Shown here: positions 26,414 through 35,261 of the stretch, in pieces
How positions within the stretch are numbered: position 1 is the stretch's first letter
Layout: the number at the start of each line of letters is the position of its first letter
Program-made: the position numbers and the translations under genes
The notes under the pieces: model-generated
What the model saw: only the letters and a program-made list of their open reading frames with translations
Told to the model about the DNA's origin: nothing
The model's database searches: none
Assembly (NCBI GenBank): GCA_028690035.1
Contig: JAQVCA010000011.1
Coordinates: 1 to 64,000, forward strand
Source of the DNA: Comamonas sp.
Lineage (GTDB): Bacteria; Pseudomonadota; Gammaproteobacteria; Burkholderiales; Burkholderiaceae_C
DNA length: 64,000 bases
Direction of reading: 5' to 3'

Positions 26414-27532
26414 ATGAGCACCCCAGACCATCCCCTGCTGGCCGCCGTACGCGCCTATGCCCAAGGCCCGCTGGCGCAACAAGTGCACGCCATCGACCAA
26501 GATGGCTACTACCCCAAGCCCGAGCTGCAAGCCTTGGCCCAGCTGGGTGCCATGAGCGCGCATTTGGACGCACCCCACGGCACAGGCGACTTTGGTGTGG
26601 CCATCCAGGCCATGGCCGAGGTGGCGCGTGTCTGTGGGGCTTCGGGTTTCATGGTGTGGTGCCAGGCGGTGTGCGGGCTGTACCTGCAGCAATCGGGCAA
26701 CCCGGCACTCACGGGAGAACTGCTGCAGCGCCATGTACAAGGACTGGGACTGGGCGGCACCGCGTTGTCCAACCCCATGAAAAGCTATGCCCAGATTGAA
26801 ACCCTGCTGCTCAAGGCCACCCCGGTGTCGGGCGGCTACCGCGTCACGGGCAATCTGCCTTGGGTGAGCCACTTGGCTGCCGACCATTACTGCGGGGCGA
26901 TTGCCGCCGTGGTCGATGCACAAGGCAAAGCCACTGGGCGCGAGGTAATGTTCCTGCTGCACTGCGATGCCCCCGGGGTGGAGCTGCACGAGTGCCCCAG
27001 TTTTTCAGGCATGGAAGGCACGGGCACCTATGCCCTGCGCCTGAAAGAGCATTTCATCGGCGCCGAACAGATCATCGCTGACCCGGCACGCCCCTTTATT
27101 GCCCGCATTCGCCCCGCCTTTGTGCTGCTGCAATGCGGCATTGCCGCCGGGGTGATTCAAGGGGCCATCGATTCGATGTGGGCGGTGGAGCAGCCGCTGG
27201 GCCATGTCAACGAGTTTCTGGAAGACCGCCCCGCGGCGCTGCAAGCCGAGCTGGATGCGCTGCTGGCCCGCGTCATGGGCCTGGCCCAAACGCCGTTCGA
27301 CACCTCGACCGAATTTTTCATCGATGTGCTGGACGCGCGCGCACATGGCGCCGAGTTGTCGCTGCGTGCCGCGCAATCGGCGCTGCTGCACCAGGGCGCG
27401 CGCGGCTATCTGATGCAGTCCGACGTACAGCGGCGCGTGCGTGAGTCGCACTTTGTCGCCATCGTCACACCGGCCATCAAGCACTTGCGCAAGGAAATGG
27501 CGCGCCTGAGCGCCGAGGTGCAACCCGCATGA
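26414..27532 (+). CDS. Acyl-CoA dehydrogenase-like flavoprotein (possible monooxygenase)
   Basis: The 372-residue protein has the acyl-CoA dehydrogenase fold: N-terminal helices with [24 protein letters not shown], a central beta domain with [19 protein letters not shown], and a C-terminal helical bundle ending [31 protein letters not shown]. Members lying next to NMT1-type importers are often flavin-dependent monooxygenases (SfnB/DszC-like) instead of true dehydrogenases. No CoA-pathway gene is nearby, which supports an oxygenase role, but this is inference. It overlaps the next gene as ATGA. Confidence 0.82.
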   Translation: MSTPDHPLLAAVRAYAQGPLAQQVHAIDQDGYYPKPELQALAQLGAMSAHLDAPHGTGDFGVAIQAMAEVARVCGASGFMVWCQAVCGLYLQQSGNPALTGELLQRHVQGLGLGGTALSNPMKSYAQIETLLLKATPVSGGYRVTGNLPWVSHLAADHYCGAIAAVVDAQGKATGREVMFLLHCDAPGVELHECPSFSGMEGTGTYALRLKEHFIGAEQIIADPARPFIARIRPAFVLLQCGIAAGVIQGAIDSMWAVEQPLGHVNEFLEDRPAALQAELDALLARVMGLAQTPFDTSTEFFIDVLDARAHGAELSLRAAQSALLHQGARGYLMQSDVQRRVRESHFVAIVTPAIKHLRKEMARLSAEVQPA

Positions 27533-28800
27533 CGGCAACCATCCCTGCGCCCTGGCTGCAATTTATTTGCGACGCCTGCGGCTACATCTACGATGAAGCA
27601 CTGGGCGATCCGGACAGCGGCCTGCCGCCGGGCACACGCTTTGCCGATATTCCCGACGATTGGGTCTGCCCGCTGTGTGGCGTGACCAAGGCCGACTTCT
27701 CGCCCTACCACACCCCCAACCTGGATGATTTGAAGGCGCAGGTGCGTGATTGCGGTGCGGCAGGCCCCAGCCCACAGGGGCGCCAAACCCCCGGCGTGGT
27801 GATCGTGGGTGCGGGCCGTGCCGGTTGGACCGTCGCCGCCGCTTTGCGCGCGCGCGATGCCAATGTGCCCATCACCCTGGTGACGGCCTGCTCGGGCGAT
27901 GTGTACGACAAACCGCTGCTGTCGGTGGCCCTGGCGCGCCAACTGCCCCTGGCGGGGCTGCGCAAAGAAAGCGGTACCGATGCAGCCCAGCGCCTGAACC
28001 TGCGCCTGCAGGCACACACCCACGCCATCCACATCGATGCCCAGCGCCAGCAGCTGCGCACCACACGCGGCAGTCTGCCTTACCGCCAGCTGGTGCTGGC
28101 CCATGGCGCACAGGCCAAGCTGCCAGCGGGTGTGCCCGCCGCGTACTGCTGGCGCATCAACCACCTCAATGCCTACGAAAAATTGCGTGCAGCGCTGGAT
28201 GGGGGCCGCAAAGAGATTGCCATCTTGGGTGCCGGTTTGATAGGCAGCGAGCTGGCCAACGATTTGGCGCTGGCCGGGCACCACATCACCTTGCTGGAGG
28301 CTCACCCCCAGCCCTTGCAGGCTTGGAGCGCCCACCATGCGGGCGCGCAACTGCTGCAAGCGTGGCAAGGCTTGCCCCTTCGCTTTGTCGGCGGCATCCA
28401 GCTGGCGCAGGTGCAGGCATTGCCTGCCAGCAGCGGCTCCGGCCAACGCTACCGCCTACACAGCCAATGCGGCCAAAGCTGGGAGGTCGATGCCTTGATT
28501 GCCGCCACGGGTTTGGAAACGCCCCATCGGCTGGCGCGCAGTGCAGCGCTGGCCTGGCACGATGGCATTGCCGTCGATACCCAAACCATGCAAACCAGCC
28601 AGCCACAGATTTACGCCCTGGGCGATTGCATCTCGGTGGCAGGACAGAGCAGCCGCTTTATCGAACCGATTGCACGCCAGGCGCAGACGCTGGTGGCCGC
28701 ACTGTGCGGCTGCGCGCCCGTGCCCTATGAGCCGCGCCCTGCCCCGGTGCGGGTCAAGACCAGCTCCTACCCCCTCACCCTGTCAGGGGCTACGCCATGA
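27529..28800 (+). CDS. Rubredoxin fused to FAD-dependent rubredoxin reductase
   Basis: A 423-residue electron-transfer fusion. Residues about 10-65 form a rubredoxin with two CxxCG knuckles ([20 protein letters not shown] and [15 protein letters not shown]). From about residue 85 there is a pyridine-nucleotide-disulfide-type reductase with FAD motif [20 protein letters not shown] motif [22 protein letters not shown] and the final FAD motif PQIYALGDC. It probably feeds electrons from NAD(P)H to the flavoprotein or AhpD-like protein encoded just upstream. It overlaps neighbours by ATGA on both sides. Confidence 0.92.
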   Translation: MTATIPAPWLQFICDACGYIYDEALGDPDSGLPPGTRFADIPDDWVCPLCGVTKADFSPYHTPNLDDLKAQVRDCGAAGPSPQGRQTPGVVIVGAGRAGWTVAAALRARDANVPITLVTACSGDVYDKPLLSVALARQLPLAGLRKESGTDAAQRLNLRLQAHTHAIHIDAQRQQLRTTRGSLPYRQLVLAHGAQAKLPAGVPAAYCWRINHLNAYEKLRAALDGGRKEIAILGAGLIGSELANDLALAGHHITLLEAHPQPLQAWSAHHAGAQLLQAWQGLPLRFVGGIQLAQVQALPASSGSGQRYRLHSQCGQSWEVDALIAATGLETPHRLARSAALAWHDGIAVDTQTMQTSQPQIYALGDCISVAGQSSRFIEPIARQAQTLVAALCGCAPVPYEPRPAPVRVKTSSYPLTLSGATP

Positions 28801-29612
28801 GCGCTGCCATCGTCTTACAAGCCCAGGACATCTGCCTGGCCTACCCCCAAGCCCAAGGGGGCAGCCGTCGGGTGCTGGAAGATTTCTCGCTGGCCATTGC
28901 CGCTGGTGAAATCGTCGCTTTGCTGGGCCCCAGCGGGGTGGGCAAATCGTCGCTGCTGCGTGTCCTGGCCGGACTGCAAGCGCCCGAGCGCGGCTCGGTA
29001 CAAGTCCATGGCCAAACGTTGAGTGGCCCGCACCCACGCCTGAGCATGGTGTTCCAAGACCCCTGCCTGTTGCCCTGGTTGTCTTTGGAGCAAAACGTCG
29101 CCTTTGGCCTGGACTTCAAGCACCAGCCCGTGCTCACGCCAGCGCAGCGCCAGCAGCGCGTCAGCGATGCGATTGCCGAGGTTGGCCTCACGCCAGCGCG
29201 GCGCCAGTACCCCGCACAGTTGTCGGGCGGCATGGCGCAGCGCACCTCGCTGGCGCGCGGCCTGTCGCGCCAGCCGGAAATTTTGCTGCTCGATGAGCCT
29301 TTCAGCGCCCTGGATGAAATCACCCGCAGCGAGATGCAAGACCTGCTGCGCAGCATTTGCCGCCGCCACCACACCGCTGCCGTACTGGTCACGCACGACA
29401 TCGACGAAGCCCTGCTGCTGGCCGATCGCGTGGTGCTGATTGGCGGCACGCCCGGGCGTCTGGTGGGCGACTGGAACATCCAGCTGCCCGAGCCGCGTGC
29501 CGATTCGGTGCGCGCGCTGGCACAGCTGCGTCTGTCGATTGTGGAAGCCTTGCATCAGGCACGCAAACCGCCTGTGGTGGCTTCTTCCGAATCCTTGATC
29601 TACGAGATTTAA
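28797..29612 (+). CDS. ABC transporter ATP-binding protein, sulfonate/nitrate/taurine family
   Basis: The 271-residue ATPase has Walker [19 protein letters not shown]-loop [21 protein letters not shown], signature [15 protein letters not shown], Walker [17 protein letters not shown] and H-loop [15 protein letters not shown]. The CLLPWL...NV and DEPFSALD forms belong to the SsuB/TauB/NrtD group. It partners the binding protein and permease that follow. The start overlaps the reductase stop as ATGA. Confidence 0.92.
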   Translation: MSAAIVLQAQDICLAYPQAQGGSRRVLEDFSLAIAAGEIVALLGPSGVGKSSLLRVLAGLQAPERGSVQVHGQTLSGPHPRLSMVFQDPCLLPWLSLEQNVAFGLDFKHQPVLTPAQRQQRVSDAIAEVGLTPARRQYPAQLSGGMAQRTSLARGLSRQPEILLLDEPFSALDEITRSEMQDLLRSICRRHHTAAVLVTHDIDEALLLADRVVLIGGTPGRLVGDWNIQLPEPRADSVRALAQLRLSIVEALHQARKPPVVASSESLIYEI

Positions 29613-29615
29613 CCC

Positions 29616-30803
29616 ATGCCCCAAACTCTGCTGAACAACCGCCGCGAATGGCTCAAGCTGTCTGCCATGCTCACCGCCGGGGGGGCATTGCCGCTGTTGC
29701 AAGCGTTCAATGCCCGCGCGAGCACGGATGCCCATGCCCCGGTGCGCATCGGCTACCTGCCTATCACCGATGCCACCCCCTTGCTGGTGGCACACCACAA
29801 CAAAATCTACGAAGCCCAAGGGCTGGAGGTGGAGCAGCCACGTATGTTCCGCAGCTGGGCGCAGCTGGTGGAAGCCTTTATTGCCGGGCAGGTGAACGTG
29901 GTGCATTTGCTTTCGCCCATTACCGTGTGGGCACGCTATGGCAGCAAGGTGCCCGCCAAGGTGGTGGCTTGGAACCACGTGGGCGGCTCGGCCCTGACGG
30001 TGGCGCCCGAGATCAATGAGGTCAAGCAACTGGGCGGCAAGACGGTGGCCGTGCCGTTTTGGTATTCGATGCACAACGTGGTGCTGCAACACCTGCTGCG
30101 CGAAGCCGGGCTCGAAGCCATCACCCAAGGCACGCCCACGGCACCACAGGTCAAGCTGGTGGTCATGCCGCCCTCGGACATGACGCCAGCGCTGGCTTCC
30201 AAGCAAATTGCCGGTTTCATCGTGGCCGAGCCGTTCAATGCGGGCGCCGAGTTGCTCAAAGTGGGCAAAGTGCTGCGCTTTACGGGCGATGTCTGGAAAA
30301 ACCACGCCTGCTGCGTCGTCTTCATGCACGAGCGCGATTTGAACCAGCGCCCCGAGTGGAGCCAAAAGGTGGTGAACAGCGTGGTGCAAGCGCAAGTCTG
30401 GACACAGAAAAACCGCGCGGCCACGGCCCGCCTACTGGCCAAGAACGGCCCCAACCGCTACACCCCGCACACCGCAGAAACTTTGCTGCGCGTGCTGGAG
30501 CCCAATGCCGAGCAGGCGCTGCAGTACCGGGCCAGTGGTGCCATCCGCCACCCCGAGTGGAACGAAGAGCGCATCGACTTCCAGCCCTACCCGTTCCCCA
30601 GCTACACCGAAAAAATGGTGGAGCTGCTCAAAGTTACCAAGCTTGAAGGCAATAACAGCTTCATCGCTGGACTGGATGCCAAAACCACCGCCAGCGATTT
30701 GGTCGATGACCGCTTCGTCAAAACCGCCCTCCAGCAGGTGGGTGGCCTGAAAACCTTTGGCTTCCCAGACGCTTTTGGCCGCACCGAAGTGTTTGGCAGC
30801 TAA
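29616..30803 (+). CDS. NMT1/THI5-like ABC transporter substrate-binding protein
   Basis: Periplasmic receptor of 395 residues. The N-terminal NNRREWLKLSAMLTAGGALP looks like a twin-arginine signal (RREWLK) followed by a hydrophobic stretch. The mature part reads IGYLPITDATPLLVAHHNKIYEAQGLEVE, the standard NMT1/SsuA-like opening. Tat export would suggest folding or cofactor loading before secretion. The ligand is unknown; sulfonates, nitrate-like anions or pyrimidine precursors are all used by this family. It starts three bases after the ATPase gene. Confidence 0.9.
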   Translation: MPQTLLNNRREWLKLSAMLTAGGALPLLQAFNARASTDAHAPVRIGYLPITDATPLLVAHHNKIYEAQGLEVEQPRMFRSWAQLVEAFIAGQVNVVHLLSPITVWARYGSKVPAKVVAWNHVGGSALTVAPEINEVKQLGGKTVAVPFWYSMHNVVLQHLLREAGLEAITQGTPTAPQVKLVVMPPSDMTPALASKQIAGFIVAEPFNAGAELLKVGKVLRFTGDVWKNHACCVVFMHERDLNQRPEWSQKVVNSVVQAQVWTQKNRAATARLLAKNGPNRYTPHTAETLLRVLEPNAEQALQYRASGAIRHPEWNEERIDFQPYPFPSYTEKMVELLKVTKLEGNNSFIAGLDAKTTASDLVDDRFVKTALQQVGGLKTFGFPDAFGRTEVFGS

Positions 30804-30812
30804 GCGCGACCT

Positions 30813-31598
30813 ATGACAACGACGGGAAAACCCCTGACGCCCAGCACCCGCTGGGCCTTGGGCTTGAGCGGCCTGGCGATCTTGTTGGCGCTGTGGTGGG
30901 CGGGCAGCTATTGGCTGCGCACACGCATACCGCTGGCCGCTTCACTGGCGCCAGACCAAACCTTGATCAGCCTCTGGCAGCTGCTGGTCAGCAACCAGCT
31001 GACCGAGCATGTGCTGGTCAGTTTGCGCCGCGTGCTGGTAGGTTTGCTGATTGCGCTGCTGATTGGCGTGCCGCTGGGCTTGGCCGTGGGTGCTTCGCGC
31101 AAGCTGGAGGCCGGTTCTGGCATGGCATTCCAGTTTCTGCGCATGATCTCACCGCTGTCGTGGATGCCGATTGCCGTGATGGTGCTGGGCGTGGGTGATG
31201 CGCCGATTTATTTTCTGCTCGCCTTTGCTGCCGTCTGGCCGATTTTGCTCAACACCGTGGCCGGGGTGCATCAGCTCGATGCCCGCTGGCTGATGCTGGG
31301 CAAAAGCCTGAGCGCCACGCGCTGGGAACTGCTGCGCCGCATTGTGCTGCCCGGCGTGCTTGGTCACATCCTCACGGGCCTGCGCCTGGCGATCGGCATC
31401 GTGTGGATTGTGCTGGTGCCCTGCGAGATGTTGGGCGTCAGTGCCGGGCTGGGCTACTTTGTGCTGGACACCCGCGACCGGCTGGCCTATTCGGAACTGA
31501 TGGCCGTGATTTTGCTGATTGGCGCGCTGGGCTTTGCCCTGGACGCGGCCGCCCGCGCCTTGCACCGACATTGGACCCACAGCAAAAACGCACACTGA
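30813..31598 (+). CDS. ABC transporter permease, SsuC/TauC family
   Basis: The 261-residue inner-membrane permease has about six hydrophobic segments, the BPD_transp_1 region LISPLSWMPIAVMVLGVGDAPIYFLLAFAAVWPI and an EAA-type loop RWLMLGKSLSATRWELLRRIVLPGVLGHILTGLRLAI. It ends the operon that begins with the AhpD-like gene at 25847. Start ATG at 30813, nine bases after the binding-protein stop. Confidence 0.92.
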   Translation: MTTTGKPLTPSTRWALGLSGLAILLALWWAGSYWLRTRIPLAASLAPDQTLISLWQLLVSNQLTEHVLVSLRRVLVGLLIALLIGVPLGLAVGASRKLEAGSGMAFQFLRMISPLSWMPIAVMVLGVGDAPIYFLLAFAAVWPILLNTVAGVHQLDARWLMLGKSLSATRWELLRRIVLPGVLGHILTGLRLAIGIVWIVLVPCEMLGVSAGLGYFVLDTRDRLAYSELMAVILLIGALGFALDAAARALHRHWTHSKNAH

Positions 31599-31671
31599 AA
31601 ATCCGCAAGCAGCCCAATGCTGGCATCATCGCGGGCTTGGTTTTCTCTGCAGCAGCGCAATCTGCCCCCTC

Positions 31672-32364
31672 ATGACCGATCACACCACCAGCGCGCCCAC
31701 CAGCGCCACCCCCGTTCCCGCCGCCACCCGCCGCCCCCCGCATCCTGTGCTGGAGCAACTGGGGCGCGACCACCCGGCCCTGTTTGGCGCCACGGTGCAG
31801 CCCCTCAAGCGCGGTATTTTTCAAGACCTGCTGGCCGCTTATGGCGAGGCCATGGACAAAGCGGCGCTCAAGACCGCGCTGGCCATCCATACGCGCTCCA
31901 TCCGCTACCTGCAGGCGGTGGCCAGCGGCGCACCGCGCCACGACCTGCAAGGCCAGGTGGTGGAAGCCACCGCGCCTGAGCATGTGCTGCACGCCATGCT
32001 GGAGCTGTTCAAACGCCGCAAGCCGCGCCCCGGTGAAACACCCGAGCAGCAGCAAGAACGCCTGCAGCGGCGCATTGCCCAGCTGTTTGCCGACAGCAAC
32101 CTCACCCGCGAAGCATTTTTGGAACGTGCCCAGCTCAAAGACCCTGCGGTGCTGGCCACCGTCGAGCGTGCGCTGGATGCACAGGCCGAGCAGGATGCCC
32201 GCGCTGAGGCCGTGGCGCGCTCGTTTGCCGCCAGTGGCGCGGCCAGCCCAGTGGCCTTTGCGCAGATGTACGGCATGCACCCGCAGGCCGTGCAACGCCA
32301 GCTGACCCGCGCCGCGCAGCTGCAAGCGCAGCGCGAGGCCGCCGCTGCCGAGCAGGCCGACTGA
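31672..32364 (+). CDS. proQ: ProQ/FinO domain RNA chaperone
   Basis: RNA-binding protein of 230 residues. The ProQ/FinO domain spans about residues 20-135 (HPVLEQLGRDHPALFGATVQPLKRGIFQDLLAAYG, KTALAIHTRSIRYLQAVASGAPRHDLQG). A lysine/arginine stretch follows (FKRRKPRPGETPEQQQERLQRRI), then an alanine/glutamine-rich tail. Such proteins bind structured mRNAs and small RNAs. The ATG at 31672 is chosen because the homologous part starts soon after. It is convergent with lplT. Confidence 0.88.
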   Translation: MTDHTTSAPTSATPVPAATRRPPHPVLEQLGRDHPALFGATVQPLKRGIFQDLLAAYGEAMDKAALKTALAIHTRSIRYLQAVASGAPRHDLQGQVVEATAPEHVLHAMLELFKRRKPRPGETPEQQQERLQRRIAQLFADSNLTREAFLERAQLKDPAVLATVERALDAQAEQDARAEAVARSFAASGAASPVAFAQMYGMHPQAVQRQLTRAAQLQAQREAAAAEQAD

Positions 32365-32371
32365 GTCGCAC

Positions 32372-33673
32372 TCAGTCGTGGTCGCGGCGCGCGATGGTGA
32401 GCAGCTTGCGCACCTCGCCGCCAAAATTGCGGCAGTTGTACACGTACCAGCGCCCAATCACCCACATGCTGATGGCCACCAACAGGCCAAAGGCGGTGAT
32501 GGCGCCATAGGCGCTCATGCCCAGGGTGGCGGCCAGGCTGTACAGCCCACCCAGACCCAGGATGGCGATCTGTTCGTTGAAGTTTTGCACCGCAATCGAG
32601 CGCCCGGCCCCCATCAGGCAGTGGCCCCGGTGCTGCAACAGCGCGTTCATGGGCACCACCAGATAGCCGCCCAGGCCGCCCAGCACGATCAGAAACGGGA
32701 TGACAATCCACAGGTGGTGGATAAAGTTCATGCACAGCACCAGCAGGCCCATGGCAATGCCCACCGGAATGGCGCGTGTGGCGTGCTGCAGGCGCATGCG
32801 CGCTGCCGCCAGCACGGCACCTGCGGCGGTGCCCAGTGCCACCACCCCGACCAGGGCCGAAGCCTGGGTCGTGCTGTAGCCCAGCGCCACCCCAGCCCAG
32901 GCCAGCACGATGTAGCGCAGGTTGCCCGACACCCCCCAGAACAGCGTGGTGGTGGACAGCGAAATCTGCCCCAGCTTGTCGCGCCACAGGTTGCGGTTGC
33001 AGCGCCAGAAATCGGTGAGCAATCCTTTCAGATCCATGCGACTTTGCGGGTCGTGCTCCGGGCCAGCCGTGCTCCAGAACGGCACCAGCGGTGCATCGGT
33101 GCGCGGAATGCGCAGGTTGAACAGCGCTGCCAGGCCATACACCAGCACCAGCACCGCCAGCGCGGCCTGGGGCCCGGTCTCGATGCCAGGCAGCTCCAGC
33201 CCGAGCAAATACGCCGACACCTGCGGCCCGACCAGCTGCCCGCCCAGCAGCACGCCCAGGATGATGGAGGCAATGGTCAGTCCCTCGATCCAGCCGTTGG
33301 CACGCACCAGTTGGGACGAGGGCAGCAGCTCGGTCAGGATGCCGTACTTGGCGGGCGAGTAGGCCGCCGCCCCCAGCCCCACCACGGCGTAGGCCAGCAG
33401 GGGATGGCCGCCCCAGAGCATCATCAGGCAGCCCACCACCTTGATGGCATTGCTCATGAACATCACGCGCCCCTTGGGCAGCGCATCGGCAAACGCCCCG
33501 ACAAACGGGGCCAAGATCACGTAGAACAGGGCGAACATCGGCACCAGAGCGGCCTGCTGGCCCTGACCCGCGCCTGCGCTGCGCAGCAATTCAACGGCTG
33601 TGACGAACAGGGCGTTGTCGGCCAGCGAGCTGAAAAACTGCGCCGCCATGATGGTGTAGAAACCGCGCTTCAT
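32372..33673 (-). CDS. lplT: Lysophospholipid transporter LplT (MFS)
   Basis: Inner-membrane MFS permease that flips lysophospholipids back to the cytoplasmic face for re-acylation. The 433-residue protein starts MKRGFYTIMAAQFFSSLADNALFVTA, a typical LplT opening, and contains FALFYVILAPFVGAFADALPKGRVMFMSN and GAAAYSPAKYGILTELLPSSQLVRANG, both highly characteristic. About twelve hydrophobic segments are visible. It is divergent from the alanine-racemase-like gene at 33786. Confidence 0.94.
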   Translation of the reverse strand: MKRGFYTIMAAQFFSSLADNALFVTAVELLRSAGAGQGQQAALVPMFALFYVILAPFVGAFADALPKGRVMFMSNAIKVVGCLMMLWGGHPLLAYAVVGLGAAAYSPAKYGILTELLPSSQLVRANGWIEGLTIASIILGVLLGGQLVGPQVSAYLLGLELPGIETGPQAALAVLVLVYGLAALFNLRIPRTDAPLVPFWSTAGPEHDPQSRMDLKGLLTDFWRCNRNLWRDKLGQISLSTTTLFWGVSGNLRYIVLAWAGVALGYSTTQASALVGVVALGTAAGAVLAAARMRLQHATRAIPVGIAMGLLVLCMNFIHHLWIVIPFLIVLGGLGGYLVVPMNALLQHRGHCLMGAGRSIAVQNFNEQIAILGLGGLYSLAATLGMSAYGAITAFGLLVAISMWVIGRWYVYNCRNFGGEVRKLLTIARRDHD

Positions 33674-33785
33674 GCAATGCACCACGACGGAGCGTCCGGT
33701 GCGGCACGCTGCCCGTCTGTTGGAAAGACCCTGTAAGAAAAGACGTGGGGTTATAGCACGCAAGCCACCCGACAATACCTGCCCT

Positions 33786-34439
33786 ATGCACCACCCGCCC
33801 CTGAAAACCCCTTTCCAGCTTCTGCAGCACTTGCCACAGCTGCGCCACAGCCAACCCGACGCCCAGTGCTGGAGCGTGCTGCCCGCAGGTCTGCCAGTGC
33901 CCGCACTGGAAAAAATCTTTGCAACCCTGCGCGCCACCGACGGCATCGCCCTGCACGACCCCGCCCATGCGGCCCAGCTGCGCCGCCTGGACTGGCGTGG
34001 CCCGCTGCTGTTGCCCCAGGGCGTGGCCGAACCGCGCGCGCTGGAGCTGTGCTCGCGCCTGGGGCTGTGGCATGTGGTGCACTGCGATGCCCAAATCGAC
34101 TGGCTGGCCGCGCACAAAAGCCAGCTGCCCCAGCACATCTGGCTGCCCCTGGCCGGGGCCGGACAACCCGGTTTTGCCCTAGAGCGCCTGCGCAGCGCCT
34201 ACGCCCGCCTCAGCGCCCTGCCCCAGGTGGAAGCCATCACCTTGGTGCTGCACGACCGCGCCGACCTGCCCGCCTTTGTGCGCGCCAGCGCCGATCTGGC
34301 GGGTGAGCAGGTGCTGTGCCAACCCCTGCCTGCCGACCTGCACACGCTGCCCAGCACGCCCCTGCCCGCCACCCTTACCCAGGTCTGGTACGCCAGCGTG
34401 CAGGACGATGCATCGGCGGCAGGTGCCACCACCTTTTAG
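33786..34439 (+). CDS. Catalytically dead alanine-racemase-like protein
   Basis: The 217-residue protein aligns by eye to the N-terminal PLP barrel of alanine racemase: LRATDGIALHDPAHAAQLRRLDWRGPLLLPQG corresponds to the racemase ...TDGFAVLEL.EA..LRE.GW.GPILLLEG stretch, and ALPQVEAITLVLHDRADLPAF to the ...M.H.A.A region. The position of the catalytic lysine motif (KANAYGHG) is occupied by LPAGLPVP, so PLP cannot be bound, and the C-terminal domain with the catalytic tyrosine is absent. In related genomes alr often adjoins lplT, so this may be a decayed or repurposed alr. Frame and codon use look intact. Confidence 0.7.
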   Translation: MHHPPLKTPFQLLQHLPQLRHSQPDAQCWSVLPAGLPVPALEKIFATLRATDGIALHDPAHAAQLRRLDWRGPLLLPQGVAEPRALELCSRLGLWHVVHCDAQIDWLAAHKSQLPQHIWLPLAGAGQPGFALERLRSAYARLSALPQVEAITLVLHDRADLPAFVRASADLAGEQVLCQPLPADLHTLPSTPLPATLTQVWYASVQDDASAAGATTF

Positions 34440-34471
34440 ATGTTTGGGTAATTAAAAAACTAAAAAATATT

Positions 34472-34542
34472 GGTTCCAGTTTTAAAGAATGGCTTTCAGA
34501 ATGCAGCCATTCGTTGATTTGTTGTTCTCTGCCACTGGAACC
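34472..34542 (+). promoter_or_regulatory. Nested inverted repeats in the ssuE leader
   Basis: GGTTCCAG (34472-34479) is the inverse of CTGGAACC (34535-34542). Inside them GAATGGCT (34487-34494) is the inverse of AGCCATTC (34505-34512). The 3' arm covers the only purine-rich stretch (CTGGAA) before the ssuE ATG at 34548. The sequence before it (34441-34471) is very A/T-rich and probably holds the promoter. A regulator site or a translation-controlling hairpin is possible. Confidence 0.5.
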
Positions 34543-34547
34543 CTGCC

Positions 34548-35138
34548 ATGTCCGTCCTGCTGATTGCTGCCAGCCCCACCCAACCGTCCCGTTCTGCCGC
34601 CCTGCTGGATGCGGTGGGCCAGCGCCTGCAGGCGCGTGGCGCGCACACCGAACTCTTGTCCCTGCGCGAGCTGGAGCCCCGCGCCCTGCTGCTGGCCGAC
34701 ACCCGCCACCCCAATATCGCCCAGGCCGTGGCCCAGGTGGCCAGCGCCCAGGTGGTGGTGGTGGCCACGCCGGTGTACAAGGCCGCGTACAGCGGTGTGC
34801 TCAAGGTGTTTCTGGACCTGCTGGTACAAACGGCGCTGCAAGGCAAAACCGTACTGCCCTTGGCCACCGGCGGCAGCCCGCACCACATGCTGGCGCTGGA
34901 TTACGCCCTGCGCCCAGTGCTGCAGTCGCTCAGCGCCAAGCACATCCTGCCGGGCATTTACGCCAGCGACGCGCAGATCACCGCCACCGCCCAAGGCAGT
35001 TACACCATCGGCACCGACATCGCCGCACGCCTGGACGATGCCGTACACACCCTGGTGACCGAAGCCTTGCGCCCCAGCGCCACCTCGGCGGCGGCTTTTG
35101 CGCCGGTGCCCTTCGCCCAGGTGCGATGTAGCGTCTAA
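34548..35138 (+). CDS. ssuE: NADPH-dependent FMN reductase SsuE/MsuE
   Basis: Supplies reduced FMN to the monooxygenase encoded later in the operon. The 196-residue flavodoxin-fold protein starts SVLLIAASPTQPSRSAALLD (phosphate-binding loop) and contains VVVATPVYKAAYSGVLKVFLDLL and PLATGGSPHHMLALDYALRPVLQSL, typical of SsuE. It is the first gene of the sulfonate operon. Confidence 0.93.
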   Translation: MSVLLIAASPTQPSRSAALLDAVGQRLQARGAHTELLSLRELEPRALLLADTRHPNIAQAVAQVASAQVVVVATPVYKAAYSGVLKVFLDLLVQTALQGKTVLPLATGGSPHHMLALDYALRPVLQSLSAKHILPGIYASDAQITATAQGSYTIGTDIAARLDDAVHTLVTEALRPSATSAAAFAPVPFAQVRCSV

Positions 35139-35261
35139 GCGCTGCGGGCGCCGCTAGCTCGCTCCCCCTTCGTTCTTCGTTTTCACCCCGTTTTTGAGAA
35201 CCCGCGTGCGCGGTTCGGGCGCAGCTTTGCCCACGCGCAGCACTCCCCGATTGGATAAGTC

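Noticed and set aside
28815-30395. Open frame of 526 codons on the minus strand opposite the ABC ATPase and binding-protein genes
   Set aside because: Shadow frame; both plus-strand genes have full motif sets and coupled starts.
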